A stretch of 64,000 nucleotides of DNA, from NCBI GenBank assembly GCA_963666765.1, contig OY762933.1:2480001-2544000 (forward strand), written 5' to 3'. This document shows positions 1 through 9,831 of this stretch, in pieces; the stretch's first letter is position 1; each line of letters begins with the position of its first letter. The notes below the pieces were generated by a model that was given only the letters and a program-made list of their open reading frames with translations, had not been told where the DNA came from and ran no database searches. The translations under genes were made by a program, and so were the position numbers. Source of the stretch: Foliamicus sp963666765 (GTDB lineage Bacteria; Pseudomonadota; Gammaproteobacteria; Steroidobacterales; Foliamicaceae).

Positions 1-3000
1 ACGCCATTCTCTCGGGGCGTCTGTTTGAGTTGCGGGCCAATGCCGGAATGCTGGCGCCGGACGGACGATGCAAGACCTTCGACGCCGCCGCCGACGGGTA
101 CGTTCGCGCCGAAGGCTGCGGATTGCTGGTTCTCAAGAGGCTGAGCGATGCGGAGGCCGACGGTGACCGCATATGGAGTGTGATCCGGGGTTCCGCGGTC
201 AACCAGGATGGGGCGAGTGCCGGCCTTACCGTGCCCAACGGCGCTTCACAGGAGCGGGTGATTGAAGCGGCGTTGAATCGCGCGGGATTGGCTCCGGCCG
301 AAGTGGATTACGTCGAGGCGCACGGCACGGGAACGCCCGTAGGCGATCCCATTGAACTGCGCGCCACCGGTTCGGCGTATGGCAAGAACCGCGATCGGCC
401 GCTGCTGATCGGTTCGGTGAAGACCAATGTCGGACACCTGGAGTCGGCCGCTGGAGCGGCCGGCTTAATCAAGGTGATTCTGTCCTTGCGCCACGGCGTG
501 ATTCCCCGGCACCTGCACTTCACGGAGCCCACGCCCGAGGTGGACTGGGACGCCTTGCCCCTTCAGGTGCCTTCCGAGGCTACTCCCTGGCCCCGAGGGA
601 ACGGCAGGCAGCCGATCGGGGGGGTCAGTGGATTCGGCTGGTCGGGCACCAATGCCCACGTGCTTCTGCAGGCCTATGGGACGGCGCCTCCGGCGGGAGC
701 GGACATGCAGGCTCCGGTCGGCCGGACGCTGCCGGTGCTGTTGTCGACAGCGGACACCGGGCGGCTGGCCCAGGACTGCGAGACACGATCGGCGCGCGTG
801 CTGCCGCTGTCCGGAAAGTCGGACCCGGCGGTTCGCGCTATCGCGGCCAGGTACCTGGATTGGCTTGACGCGCACGAGTCGGTGCAGGACTCACAGGTGG
901 CCGGCGAGCCTTCGCAGACTCAGGAGAAAACGCAGGCACAAGTTTTGCCGTCACCTGAATCAAACGCCGCGCTGCTGGCGGACATGGCCTGGGCCGCCGG
1001 CACAGGCCGCAGTCATTTCAGTCATCGATCGGCCGTGTTGTTCCGCGACTCGCCGTCCCTGCGTGCGGCGCTTGCCGCGGTGGCGAGTCCGGAGTCGACA
1101 GCGGCGGCGCGAACCGCCAGGAAAGTCGCATTCCTGTACACAGGGCAGGGTAGCCAATGGATTGGAATGGGCGAATGGCTTTACCGCACGGAGCCGGTAG
1201 TTCGATCCGTGCTGGATCGTTGCGACGATGTTCTGCGGGAGGACCGCGGAGCTTCCCTGCTTGATGTCATGTTCGGCCGGCAGGGCGCCGTTGCCCACAT
1301 CTCCGACCAAGAATGGACGCAGCCGGCGATTTATGCACTGGAGTGTGCGCTGACCGGGCTATGGGCCAGCCTGGGTGTTCGTCCGGAAGTGGTCCTGGGT
1401 CACAGTCTCGGGGAGTTTGCCGCAGCCCAGGCGGCGGGCGTTTTCGGTCTGGAGGAGGGCTTGAGGTTTTGCGCCGCGCGTGGCGCCCTGGCGGCAGCCT
1501 TGCCCGCCGCCGGCAGCATGGCCGCAATCTTTGCTCCGGCTTCGGCGGTCCAGCAGGCCATTGAAGAAACCAATGCAGAGATGCCGGGGATTGACCTGAG
1601 CTTTGCCGCGTATAACGGCGCGCATCAGGTGGTCAGCGGTCCGGAAGACAAGATCGAGGCGATTTCCGGACGCTTTATGGAATCCGGGGTTCGAGTCAGC
1701 AGGCTGCGGATCAGCAATGCATTTCACAGTGCGTTCGTGGAACCGATGCTGGGCGATCTGGAGGCGGCGTCGGCGAAGACAGAATTGAAGCCGCCGTCAC
1801 TGCCGCTGGTGAGCAATGTAAGCGGCCGGCTGTTGGAATCGGCGCCGGACGGGGCCTACTGGCGTGAGCACACGCGGCAACCGGTCGCCTTTGAAAGCAG
1901 CATCGCAACGCTGGCTGAACTCGGAGTCGATCTGATCGTGGAGCTTGGACCGCACGCCGTTCTGGGTCCCATGGCGTCCCTGGCGTGGCCCGAAACCGCC
2001 GACGGGTCCGGGCCTCCCGTAACGATCTCCAGCATGCTGCGCCCTTCCGAAAAGGTATCCGACGAGGATGCCCGGGAGGCCTTTGCCCTGGCGGCCGGAC
2101 AGGCCTTTGAGGCCGGGCTGGCAATCTCCTTCAGGGGTATGTTCGCAGGGGAACAGCGGCGCAGGATTCCGCTTCCGGCTTATCCCTTCCAGCGGGAGCG
2201 TTTCTGGGTGCAGTTGCCCCGGCAGCGCCGCACGGCGGCCGGACATCCCCTGCTGGGAACAAGACATGACAGTCCGCGCGGCGAGGTCCAGTACGGAACG
2301 GAGCTGTTTGCGTCCGACCCGGCGTGGCTGGCCGACCATCAGGTCTACGGCCGGGTATTGGCGCCAGGAGCGTTGTATGGCGCGATGGCGTCGTCGGCCG
2401 CCTTTGAAGACGGGGCCGAATCCGTGGTGCTTGAGGACTTTCAGCTGCACAGCGCACTGGTTTTGCCCGAAGAGGATGAGTCCGGGGCGTCGGCGGAAGC
2501 GTCGGTGAAACTGGAGGTATTGATCGAGGGAGTCCCGGGGGCTTCCGCGCGCGAAATTGAGTTTTTCAGCCGATCTGCGGGCGGTGGGGAATGGACGCAA
2601 CACGTGGCTGGTCGCGTTGAGTTCGGCCCGGCCAAACCTGCCTCGGCCGAAACGGTGAATCTGGATGTCCTGAGCGAAAAATTACAGCCCGTGGATCTCG
2701 GCGGCTTTTACGATGTCAGGCGTGAGGTTGGCGTCGAACTGGGCGCGGCCTTCCGAACGCTTGGTGCGCTGTGGTTCGAACCGGGACAAGCATTGGGCGA
2801 AGTTGTGCTGCCCGGATCCGTCGAGCGCCAGGGACTCGAAGTTCATCCTGTTCTGCTCGACGGCTGCTTTCAGGTGATGGCCGCAGCGCGTTCTCGGGCG
2901 GAATCGGATGGATCGGCGGCTTACCTGCCGTTCGGCTGGGACAGGATGTGGCTTGGCGGACCGTTGCCGGATCGGTTTTTCTGCCACGCGCAATTGCGCG

Positions 3001-6000
3001 AAGACACGGAGGTAGTGGCGGCCAACGGAAGCGCAAATGTGCAGCCCGAAGTCCTGACCGCAGACTTGCGCATCTACGATACCAGTGGCGCTCAACTGGG
3101 GGGCGTTGAAGGTTATACGGTAAAGCGGGCGACGCGGGCGGCGCTGCTCTCTGCGGTCGAAGGGCTGGACGACCTGTTCTACGAGGTTGCCTGGCGGGAC
3201 CTGCCGCTCAATGACGGAATGCCGCCGGCCGATTTCCTGGAAAGCCCCGCCGACATTGCGGCCGAATCGCAGACCTTCTCAAGGTATCTGGCCGCGGAGG
3301 GCGTCGAAGTGAACGACCGCACGGCCTTGCTCGACGACCTGGAGAGCCTCTCTCGGACTTATGCGTTGGCGGCAATGAATGAATTGGGCTGGGAGCGCGA
3401 GCGGGGCGCGGCCGTTGACGCACAGCGACTGCAGAGTGAATTGCAGGTGGCGCCTGAGCACAGCAGCCTGTTCGTCCGGATGCTGGAGATGCTGGTGAAG
3501 TCCGGAATCATCAGTTCGTCGGACAACGGCTTTGTCGTCGAGTTGGGTAGTGAAGATGACTTGCCGAGCGAGGTAGCGCGGGACCCGGACGACTTTGCCC
3601 TGGCGATGGCGGCGAAGTACGCGCATGGCTCCAACGAGATCGGACTGTTCCGGCGCAGCGCCGGCGCGCTGGCCCAGGTCCTGCGCGGGCAGGCGGACCC
3701 GCTTACGCTCCTTTTCAGCAGCGGCGAACCCACTGCGGCGGACTTGTACCTGAAGGCCCCGGTGGCGCGGGCCGCCAACCGCATGCTGGGGGATGCGGTA
3801 GCCAGGCTGGTGTCGCAGCTGCCCGAGGGGCGGCGGCTGCGCGTGCTGGAGGTGGGCGCCGGCACCGGTTCGGCCACCGCCTCGGTGTTGCCGGAGTTGC
3901 CGCAAGGTCGCTTTGACTACGTCTATACCGACATATCCGCGGGGTTCTTCGCCGAAGCCGAGGATCGATTCACGGCCACCGGGGCGGCCATCGATTACCG
4001 GCCGCTGGACATCGAGAAGGACCCGATTGAGCAGGGCTTTGATCTGCACGGCTACGACTTGCTGATTGCGTCCAACGTCCTGCATGCCACGCGCTACCTG
4101 AATGAAACGCTGGCGCATTGCCTGGCCCTGCTGGCGCCTTCCGGTCAGCTGGTGGCGCTGGAGAACCTGCGCGGCCAGGGCTGGCTGGACCTGACTTTCG
4201 GGCAACTCGACGGCTGGTGGCGCTTTGCGGACCACTACCGTCCGCACCACGCGCTGGCAAGCCCGCAAGTCTGGAGTCAGGCACTGACGGACGCGGGTTT
4301 CGTCGGTGTCGAAGTATTGGGGATCGGTGGTCCCGATTCCGCGGAAACTCCTGATCGCGGTGTCATTCTCGCCCAGGGACCCGAAGAGGTAATCGAGACC
4401 CCCGGCGTCTGGCTTATTTCGCAGGACCGGGGAGGTCTTGCGGAGGAGCTGGCTGCCGAACTGGCGGCCAGGAACCAGACCGTGGTACTTGCCGGTGAGG
4501 AACCGGCCGGCGAACAAGCCCGGCAGAATATCACGCGGGCTGCAGTAAACGTAAAGGACCGCGAGTCCTGGCGGTCGCTCATCGAGCAGCTACCCGCCGA
4601 TGCTCCCCTTGCAGGCGTTGTGCATACGGCAGCCATCGACGGGCACGGTATGCAGGCCACGACCCGGCAAATGGCCGAGGACACGAAATCGAGCGTGACC
4701 ACCACGCTGGCCCTGGTGCAGGCACTGATCGATACCGACGCGGCGCCCGCGCGCGGGCTCTGGTTGCTGACGCGTGGTGCGCAGGTTGTCGAGAAGGAGC
4801 GCAACGGCCAGTTGGCCGGCGCCGCGCTTTGGGGATTCGGTAAGGTTGCCTACCGTGAGGCCCCCCAGCTCATGCCGCGAATGCTTGATTTGGATCCGGA
4901 TCAGGCCAGTCTTCCGGCTGGCCTGATCAATGAGCTGCTCTACCCTGACGCCGAATCTCATGTCGCCTACCGGGGCGGCGCCAGGCAGGCTGCGCGGCTG
5001 GTTCGTGAAACGGCTGGAACACCGCGAATCCCCACGCCCGAAGAGCCCCAGTGGCTGGTGGCTCCCGATGAAGGAGGTTCGCTCTTGCAACTGGGATCGG
5101 AGCCGTTCCCACATCGAGTCCTTGAACCTCGGGAAGTGCGAATCGCCGTTGAGGCCGCCGGGCTGAATTTCTGGGACGTTTTTCGCGCTCTCCAGATCAT
5201 TGACGAGGGCTTGCTGGGCGGTGAGTTTTGCGGTCAGGTCCAGGAAGTGGGATCGGATGTCACGTCCGTGTCGGCCGGTGACCGGGTTGTCGGGCTGGCT
5301 TTCGGGACCTTCGGGCCGGAGGCGGTAACTCACGAGGACATGCTGGCGCCTGCGCCCATTGGCGTACCGGCCGCCGCGCTTGCGACGCTGCCCACGGCCT
5401 TCGTTTCCGCGGTTCTTTCTTTTGATTTAAGCGGCCTGAATGCCGGAGACCGCGTGCTGGTGCATGCCGGCGCCGGCGGAGTGGGCCTGGCGGCCATCCA
5501 ATGGGCGCACGCTGCCGGCGCGGAGGTGTTTGCCACGGCCAGTGCGGGCAAGCGCGACTATCTTCGTTCGCTGGGCGTAGTCCACGTCTTCGACAGCCGC
5601 CGGACGGAATTCGGCGAACAGGTCCTCGAAGCCACCGGTGGCAAAGGGGTCGATGTGGTGCTCAACAGCCTGACGGGCGAGGGCTTCATCGAGGCCAGCC
5701 TTGCCTGTCTGGCGAACGGTGGCCGTTTCGTGGAATTGGCGCGACTGAATATCTACAGCGAAGAGGAAATGGCGGCTGCTCGCCCGGACGTCGGCTACTG
5801 GATCCTGAAGCTGGACGAGCTCAAGGAGTACGAGCCTGCGGTGCCGGGAGATGCACTGCGGCGCGTCATGAAGCGGCTGTCTTCCGGACACATCAAACCC
5901 ATCATTCACAGCCGTTGGCCGATGTCCGAGGCCGGCCCGGCCATGGAGTTCATGCGCGCGGCCAAGCATATCGGGAAGATCGTAATGGCCTCTTCGGCCC

Positions 6001-9000
6001 TGGCGTCCGGCCGGGTGCGGGAGGACCGTGCCTATCTGGTCACCGGAGGCCTTGGCGGAATCGGCTGCGTCGTGGCCGAGTGGCTGGCGGAAAACGGAGC
6101 CGGCGCTATTGTTCTGAACGGTCGGCGGCCTCCGGATGGCGAAGCCGAGTTCATGATTGAGACGCTCAAGGCCAAGGGTGCAACGGTTCAGGTGGAACTC
6201 GCGGACGCGACTGACCCCACTGCGCTGGACGCAATGCTTGACCGCATCGAATCGTCGCTGCCCCCGTTGGCCGGGGTGATCCACAGCGTGGGCGTCCTTT
6301 CGGACGCCTCACTGGCGAACCAGACCTGGGAGAGTTTCGAGACCGTATTGTGGCCGAAGGTGCTCGGAGCCTGGCACCTGCATCGGGCCACCGTTGAACT
6401 GGACCTGGATCTCTTCGTGCTGTTCTCCAGCGTGGCCGGCGTGCTCGGCAACGCGGGCCAGGCCAACCACGCGGCCGCCAACGCCTTTCTGGATCAACTC
6501 GCACGCCATCGGCGGTCCCTGGGACTGCCCGGCCAGGCCATTGCCTGGGGCGCCTGGTCGGGATTGGGCGAAGCCGAAGAGCAAAGGGAGCGAATAGCCC
6601 GGCAACTGGAGGCGGCGGGCACCGGCTGGATCACTCCGCAGCAGGGGATCAAGGCCTTCGAAGCGCTGGTGCGCCGGGACGCATCGGCCATGTCGGCGAT
6701 TGCAGTGGACTGGTCGGCGTTTGGTCAGGCTGCCGAAAATCACCCACCGATGCTCGAAGACCTGCTTGCGGCAGTGACGGAACCCGAGGATTCCGCCGCC
6801 GACGAACTGGGGGATCTGCTTTCGCGGCTTCGGGAATCGCCCGAAGCTGCCCGGGAGGAGGTGCTTGTTTCGTTCCTGCAAAGGGAGGCGCAGGCCGTTT
6901 TGAGACTGGCTTCGCCTCCCGAACCCAAAGTCGGGTTCTTCGATCTCGGAATGGATTCGCTGATGGCGGTGGAGATGAGAAACCGGATGAACCGGGCCTT
7001 TGACGGCGAATACGTTGCTTCCAACACAGTTGTTTTCGACTACCCGGACATCTCCGCACTTGCCGCTTATCTGGCCGAAGAGTTGAGTGAGATTCTGGGC
7101 CAGCCGGTTGCCCCGGCGCCGTCTGCCCCGGTTCGGGTCGCACCGGCGGCGCCTTCTCCCGCTCCTGCTGCGCCCGCAACACCAGGTGTGCTCCCGCCGA
7201 CCGCGGCATCGACCGCCCCGGCGACACCCGCCCCGGTTACGGCCGTGCGGCCCGCCAGTGGTGCAATCGCAATCGTGGGCATGGCCTGCCGTTTCCCCGG
7301 CGCTCCGAATCTGGCCGCCTTCTGGCGTCACCTCGAATCTGGTGAGGATGCGGTGACCGACGCCCGCCCGGACGCTGCCCTGCTGACGGGAGGGCGCGAG
7401 GACGTGTCGGACGCGTTCGCCTCCTGCCTGCGCGGCGGCTTTCTCGACGGGATCGACCTGTTTGACGCCAGGTTCTTCCGGATTTCTCCAATCGAAGCCC
7501 GCGGCATGGATCCGCAACAGCGACTGCTTCTGGAAACGGTCTGGCAGGCGCTGGACGATGCGGCGATGGACCCGGAGCGGTTGCGCGGCAGTCGAACCGG
7601 AGTCTACGCGGGCGTTTCCGCCAGCGAGTACCGCGAACTGGTGATGGCCGGGAACGGCGGCATGAGTTACGTTGGGACGGCGCGCAGCATGGCGGTTGGC
7701 AGAATCTCCTTTTTTCTTGGCCTGGAAGGACCCACCGTTCCGGTGGACCTGAATTGCGCGGCTTCCCTGGTGGCCGTGCATCATGCGGTCTCCAGCTTGC
7801 GCCTGGGGGAAGTGAACATGGCGTTGGCCGGGGGAGTGAGTGCAATCCTGTCGAACGATGTCGCCCGGGAAATGGCCGCGCTCGGTTTGTTGTCGCCGGA
7901 AGGCCGCACAAAGCCATTCGATGCTTCAGCCGACGGCTTCGCCCGCGGCGAAGGTTGCGGATTGATGGTTCTCAAGCGGCTTGAGGACGCCGAGGCCGAC
8001 GGCGACCGGATCTGGGGCGTCATTCGCGGTTCGGCTGTAAACCAGAATGGCGCGGCCGCCGGGCCTACCGTGCCCAACGGGCCGGCGCAGGAGCGGGTAA
8101 TCCGGCAGGCCTTGTCCAGCGCCGGCGTGCATGCGTTGGATATCGACTTTCTGGAGGCGCATGGGGGTGCGTCGCCGATGGGCGATCCTATTGAGCTGCA
8201 AGCCGCGGGCGCGGTCTACTGTAAGGGCCGGGAAGCTCAACGGCCGCTGTTGATCGGGTCCGTCAAGCCCAACATAGGCCACCTGGAAGCAGCCGCCGGA
8301 GTGGCTTCGCTGATCAAGACGGTGCTGTCCATGCAGCAGGGAGTGATCCCGCGACAGCTACACTTCAACACCCCGAGTCCGCATGTGGATTGGGACCGGC
8401 TTCCGCTTCGGGTGGTAACCGAAACGGCGGCCTGGCCGGATCGCGATGGCCGCCCGCCACGGGCCGGCGTAAGCGCGTTCGGAATTTCCGGAAGCAACTG
8501 CCATGTGGTGGTGGAGGGTTACCCTCCGGCCAGTACAGAATCTTCGGTCACTGCCGAAGACGGGTGGCCGGCGGGTCCGGCGGTATCTGTGCCCGTCGAA
8601 TTGCCGGACGGGGTTGCGCCGCCGGCGGCCGGTACAGGTGGTGCGCGGCCGTTACGCCTGCTGCCGTTGTCCGGCCAGGCGGAAGGGGCGGTTCGGGCGC
8701 TGGCGCAAGATTACCTGCAGTGGCTGAATGATCGCGAGACGCAGCTTTCTTTCCATGACGGCGCCGGCAATACCTTGCTCGACGACATGGCCTGGACGGC
8801 CAGTATCGGGCGCCGCCATTTTTCCCACAGGGCGGCGGTCGTTTTCCACGATCTTGAATCGCTGCGTAGCGGTATCTCATCGCTCGCGGACGCGACCGTG
8901 ATTCCGTCGACCCGTCCGTCCGGCAAGCTGGTCTTCGCTTATGGTGCGCCAGGCGAACTGTGGGACGGGACTGCAAGACGCCTGTACGAATGCGAACCTG

Positions 9001-9830
9001 TAGCGCAAGCAGTGCTGGAGCAATGCGATTCACTGTGGCGCGAAGAACAGGGAGCGTCCTTGCTGGATGCGATCCTGGGGCGGGCCGAAACGGATATTGA
9101 CGCGCACGGGCCGGTTTTGCCGGTGGCGATGAATTACGCACTGCAATGCGCTTGCACGGCGCTCTGGTGCAGCATTGGGGTCCGGCCCGGCATGGTTTTT
9201 GCCGATAGTCACGATGCGCTTGCCGCGGGATGGGCGGCGGGCGCCTTTGGTCTGGAAGAGGGCTTGCGGCTGGCGATGGCGCGCGCCGAGGAAATGGCCG
9301 ATCTGAAGAAATCCGGCGCTATGGAGGGAGTCCTTTCGAGCGTGTCCATCCGATCGTCCGCGCTTGCTCTGGTGAGCGGCTTGACCGGCAAGACGGCAGG
9401 ACCGGATACGCTTTCAGACGTGGCCTTCTGGCGGCAACAAGAGCAAGACGGGGCCGCGCTGGGCCGCGCCGCCGCCGCACTGGCGGACCTGGGAGCCGGA
9501 GTGATCGTGGAGATTGGCCCGCAATCGGTGCTGGGTTCACGTATTGAACAGGCCTGGCCGGACCTGGAGGGGCACGACAAGACCGGACCGGTGCTTCTGG
9601 GCTCGCTGAATTCCCCATCCGCAGGGGGTTCGCAATCCGCGAACGGCAATGGATTCGCGGAGGCGGTCGCCGGGGTCTACGAGGCGGGCCTGCCTGTTTC
9701 CCTTGCCGGTTTGTTTGCCGGCGAAACCCGCCGCCGCATTGGCGTGCCGGGCTACGTCTTTCAACGCAAGAGCTATTGGTTCAGAAAGCCCGAACCGCAA
9801 CCGCAGTCCTCCGGATCAAGGGAATCATGA
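1..9830 (+). CDS. Type I polyketide synthase, 5' end outside window (KS-AT-DH-MT-ER-KR-ACP-KS-AT*)
   Basis: Cytosolic modular polyketide synthase. The frame is open from base 3, so the start and the first KS active-site cysteine lie upstream. Approximate domains in bases: rest of KS1 1-650 (EAHGTGTPVGDP, KTNVGHLE); AT1 1110-2070 (GHSLGEF and NAFH, the malonyl-CoA type pattern); DH 2230-3150 (HQVYGRVLAP); C-methyltransferase 3690-4330 (EVGAGTGSAT); ER 5080-5990 (AGAGGVGLAA); KR 6030-6720 (TGGLGGIG); ACP 6830-7090 (LGMDSL); Ala/Pro-rich linker 7105-7260; KS2 7260-8520; AT2-like 8640-9620. A full reductive loop plus SAM methylation predicts a saturated alpha-methyl-branched chain (inference). 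KS2 keeps a cysteine (VDLNCAASL) and both histidines, but AT2 lacks the GHSxG motif and the catalytic His. The chain ends just after the usual post-AT motif (GYVFQRKSYW), with no ACP or thioesterase. A discrete ACP, a hydrolase and a PPTase lie downstream. Confidence 0.95.
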   Translation, partial: AILSGRLFELRANAGMLAPDGRCKTFDAAADGYVRAEGCGLLVLKRLSDAEADGDRIWSVIRGSAVNQDGASAGLTVPNGASQERVIEAALNRAGLAPAEVDYVEAHGTGTPVGDPIELRATGSAYGKNRDRPLLIGSVKTNVGHLESAAGAAGLIKVILSLRHGVIPRHLHFTEPTPEVDWDALPLQVPSEATPWPRGNGRQPIGGVSGFGWSGTNAHVLLQAYGTAPPAGADMQAPVGRTLPVLLSTADTGRLAQDCETRSARVLPLSGKSDPAVRAIAARYLDWLDAHESVQDSQVAGEPSQTQEKTQAQVLPSPESNAALLADMAWAAGTGRSHFSHRSAVLFRDSPSLRAALAAVASPESTAAARTARKVAFLYTGQGSQWIGMGEWLYRTEPVVRSVLDRCDDVLREDRGASLLDVMFGRQGAVAHISDQEWTQPAIYALECALTGLWASLGVRPEVVLGHSLGEFAAAQAAGVFGLEEGLRFCAARGALAAALPAAGSMAAIFAPASAVQQAIEETNAEMPGIDLSFAAYNGAHQVVSGPEDKIEAISGRFMESGVRVSRLRISNAFHSAFVEPMLGDLEAASAKTELKPPSLPLVSNVSGRLLESAPDGAYWREHTRQPVAFESSIATLAELGVDLIVELGPHAVLGPMASLAWPETADGSGPPVTISSMLRPSEKVSDEDAREAFALAAGQAFEAGLAISFRGMFAGEQRRRIPLPAYPFQRERFWVQLPRQRRTAAGHPLLGTRHDSPRGEVQYGTELFASDPAWLADHQVYGRVLAPGALYGAMASSAAFEDGAESVVLEDFQLHSALVLPEEDESGASAEASVKLEVLIEGVPGASAREIEFFSRSAGGGEWTQHVAGRVEFGPAKPASAETVNLDVLSEKLQPVDLGGFYDVRREVGVELGAAFRTLGALWFEPGQALGEVVLPGSVERQGLEVHPVLLDGCFQVMAAARSRAESDGSAAYLPFGWDRMWLGGPLPDRFFCHAQLREDTEVVAANGSANVQPEVLTADLRIYDTSGAQLGGVEGYTVKRATRAALLSAVEGLDDLFYEVAWRDLPLNDGMPPADFLESPADIAAESQTFSRYLAAEGVEVNDRTALLDDLESLSRTYALAAMNELGWERERGAAVDAQRLQSELQVAPEHSSLFVRMLEMLVKSGIISSSDNGFVVELGSEDDLPSEVARDPDDFALAMAAKYAHGSNEIGLFRRSAGALAQVLRGQADPLTLLFSSGEPTAADLYLKAPVARAANRMLGDAVARLVSQLPEGRRLRVLEVGAGTGSATASVLPELPQGRFDYVYTDISAGFFAEAEDRFTATGAAIDYRPLDIEKDPIEQGFDLHGYDLLIASNVLHATRYLNETLAHCLALLAPSGQLVALENLRGQGWLDLTFGQLDGWWRFADHYRPHHALASPQVWSQALTDAGFVGVEVLGIGGPDSAETPDRGVILAQGPEEVIETPGVWLISQDRGGLAEELAAELAARNQTVVLAGEEPAGEQARQNITRAAVNVKDRESWRSLIEQLPADAPLAGVVHTAAIDGHGMQATTRQMAEDTKSSVTTTLALVQALIDTDAAPARGLWLLTRGAQVVEKERNGQLAGAALWGFGKVAYREAPQLMPRMLDLDPDQASLPAGLINELLYPDAESHVAYRGGARQAARLVRETAGTPRIPTPEEPQWLVAPDEGGSLLQLGSEPFPHRVLEPREVRIAVEAAGLNFWDVFRALQIIDEGLLGGEFCGQVQEVGSDVTSVSAGDRVVGLAFGTFGPEAVTHEDMLAPAPIGVPAAALATLPTAFVSAVLSFDLSGLNAGDRVLVHAGAGGVGLAAIQWAHAAGAEVFATASAGKRDYLRSLGVVHVFDSRRTEFGEQVLEATGGKGVDVVLNSLTGEGFIEASLACLANGGRFVELARLNIYSEEEMAAARPDVGYWILKLDELKEYEPAVPGDALRRVMKRLSSGHIKPIIHSRWPMSEAGPAMEFMRAAKHIGKIVMASSALASGRVREDRAYLVTGGLGGIGCVVAEWLAENGAGAIVLNGRRPPDGEAEFMIETLKAKGATVQVELADATDPTALDAMLDRIESSLPPLAGVIHSVGVLSDASLANQTWESFETVLWPKVLGAWHLHRATVELDLDLFVLFSSVAGVLGNAGQANHAAANAFLDQLARHRRSLGLPGQAIAWGAWSGLGEAEEQRERIARQLEAAGTGWITPQQGIKAFEALVRRDASAMSAIAVDWSAFGQAAENHPPMLEDLLAAVTEPEDSAADELGDLLSRLRESPEAAREEVLVSFLQREAQAVLRLASPPEPKVGFFDLGMDSLMAVEMRNRMNRAFDGEYVASNTVVFDYPDISALAAYLAEELSEILGQPVAPAPSAPVRVAPAAPSPAPAAPATPGVLPPTAASTAPATPAPVTAVRPASGAIAIVGMACRFPGAPNLAAFWRHLESGEDAVTDARPDAALLTGGREDVSDAFASCLRGGFLDGIDLFDARFFRISPIEARGMDPQQRLLLETVWQALDDAAMDPERLRGSRTGVYAGVSASEYRELVMAGNGGMSYVGTARSMAVGRISFFLGLEGPTVPVDLNCAASLVAVHHAVSSLRLGEVNMALAGGVSAILSNDVAREMAALGLLSPEGRTKPFDASADGFARGEGCGLMVLKRLEDAEADGDRIWGVIRGSAVNQNGAAAGPTVPNGPAQERVIRQALSSAGVHALDIDFLEAHGGASPMGDPIELQAAGAVYCKGREAQRPLLIGSVKPNIGHLEAAAGVASLIKTVLSMQQGVIPRQLHFNTPSPHVDWDRLPLRVVTETAAWPDRDGRPPRAGVSAFGISGSNCHVVVEGYPPASTESSVTAEDGWPAGPAVSVPVELPDGVAPPAAGTGGARPLRLLPLSGQAEGAVRALAQDYLQWLNDRETQLSFHDGAGNTLLDDMAWTASIGRRHFSHRAAVVFHDLESLRSGISSLADATVIPSTRPSGKLVFAYGAPGELWDGTARRLYECEPVAQAVLEQCDSLWREEQGASLLDAILGRAETDIDAHGPVLPVAMNYALQCACTALWCSIGVRPGMVFADSHDALAAGWAAGAFGLEEGLRLAMARAEEMADLKKSGAMEGVLSSVSIRSSALALVSGLTGKTAGPDTLSDVAFWRQQEQDGAALGRAAAALADLGAGVIVEIGPQSVLGSRIEQAWPDLEGHDKTGPVLLGSLNSPSAGGSQSANGNGFAEAVAGVYEAGLPVSLAGLFAGETRRRIGVPGYVFQRKSYWFRKPEPQPQSSGSRES

Positions 9831-9831
9831 T

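Noticed and set aside
3279..4517. Long minus-strand open frame inside the PKS gene
   Set aside because: Antisense shadow of GC-rich coding DNA; no family features. The same holds for 6309-7784, 16533-17651, 48870-50234 and many shorter frames.
9649..9831. Extended N-terminus of the NCS2 permease
   Set aside because: This part lies wholly inside the PKS coding sequence and is not protein-like; TTG 9832 with a ribosome site is better.
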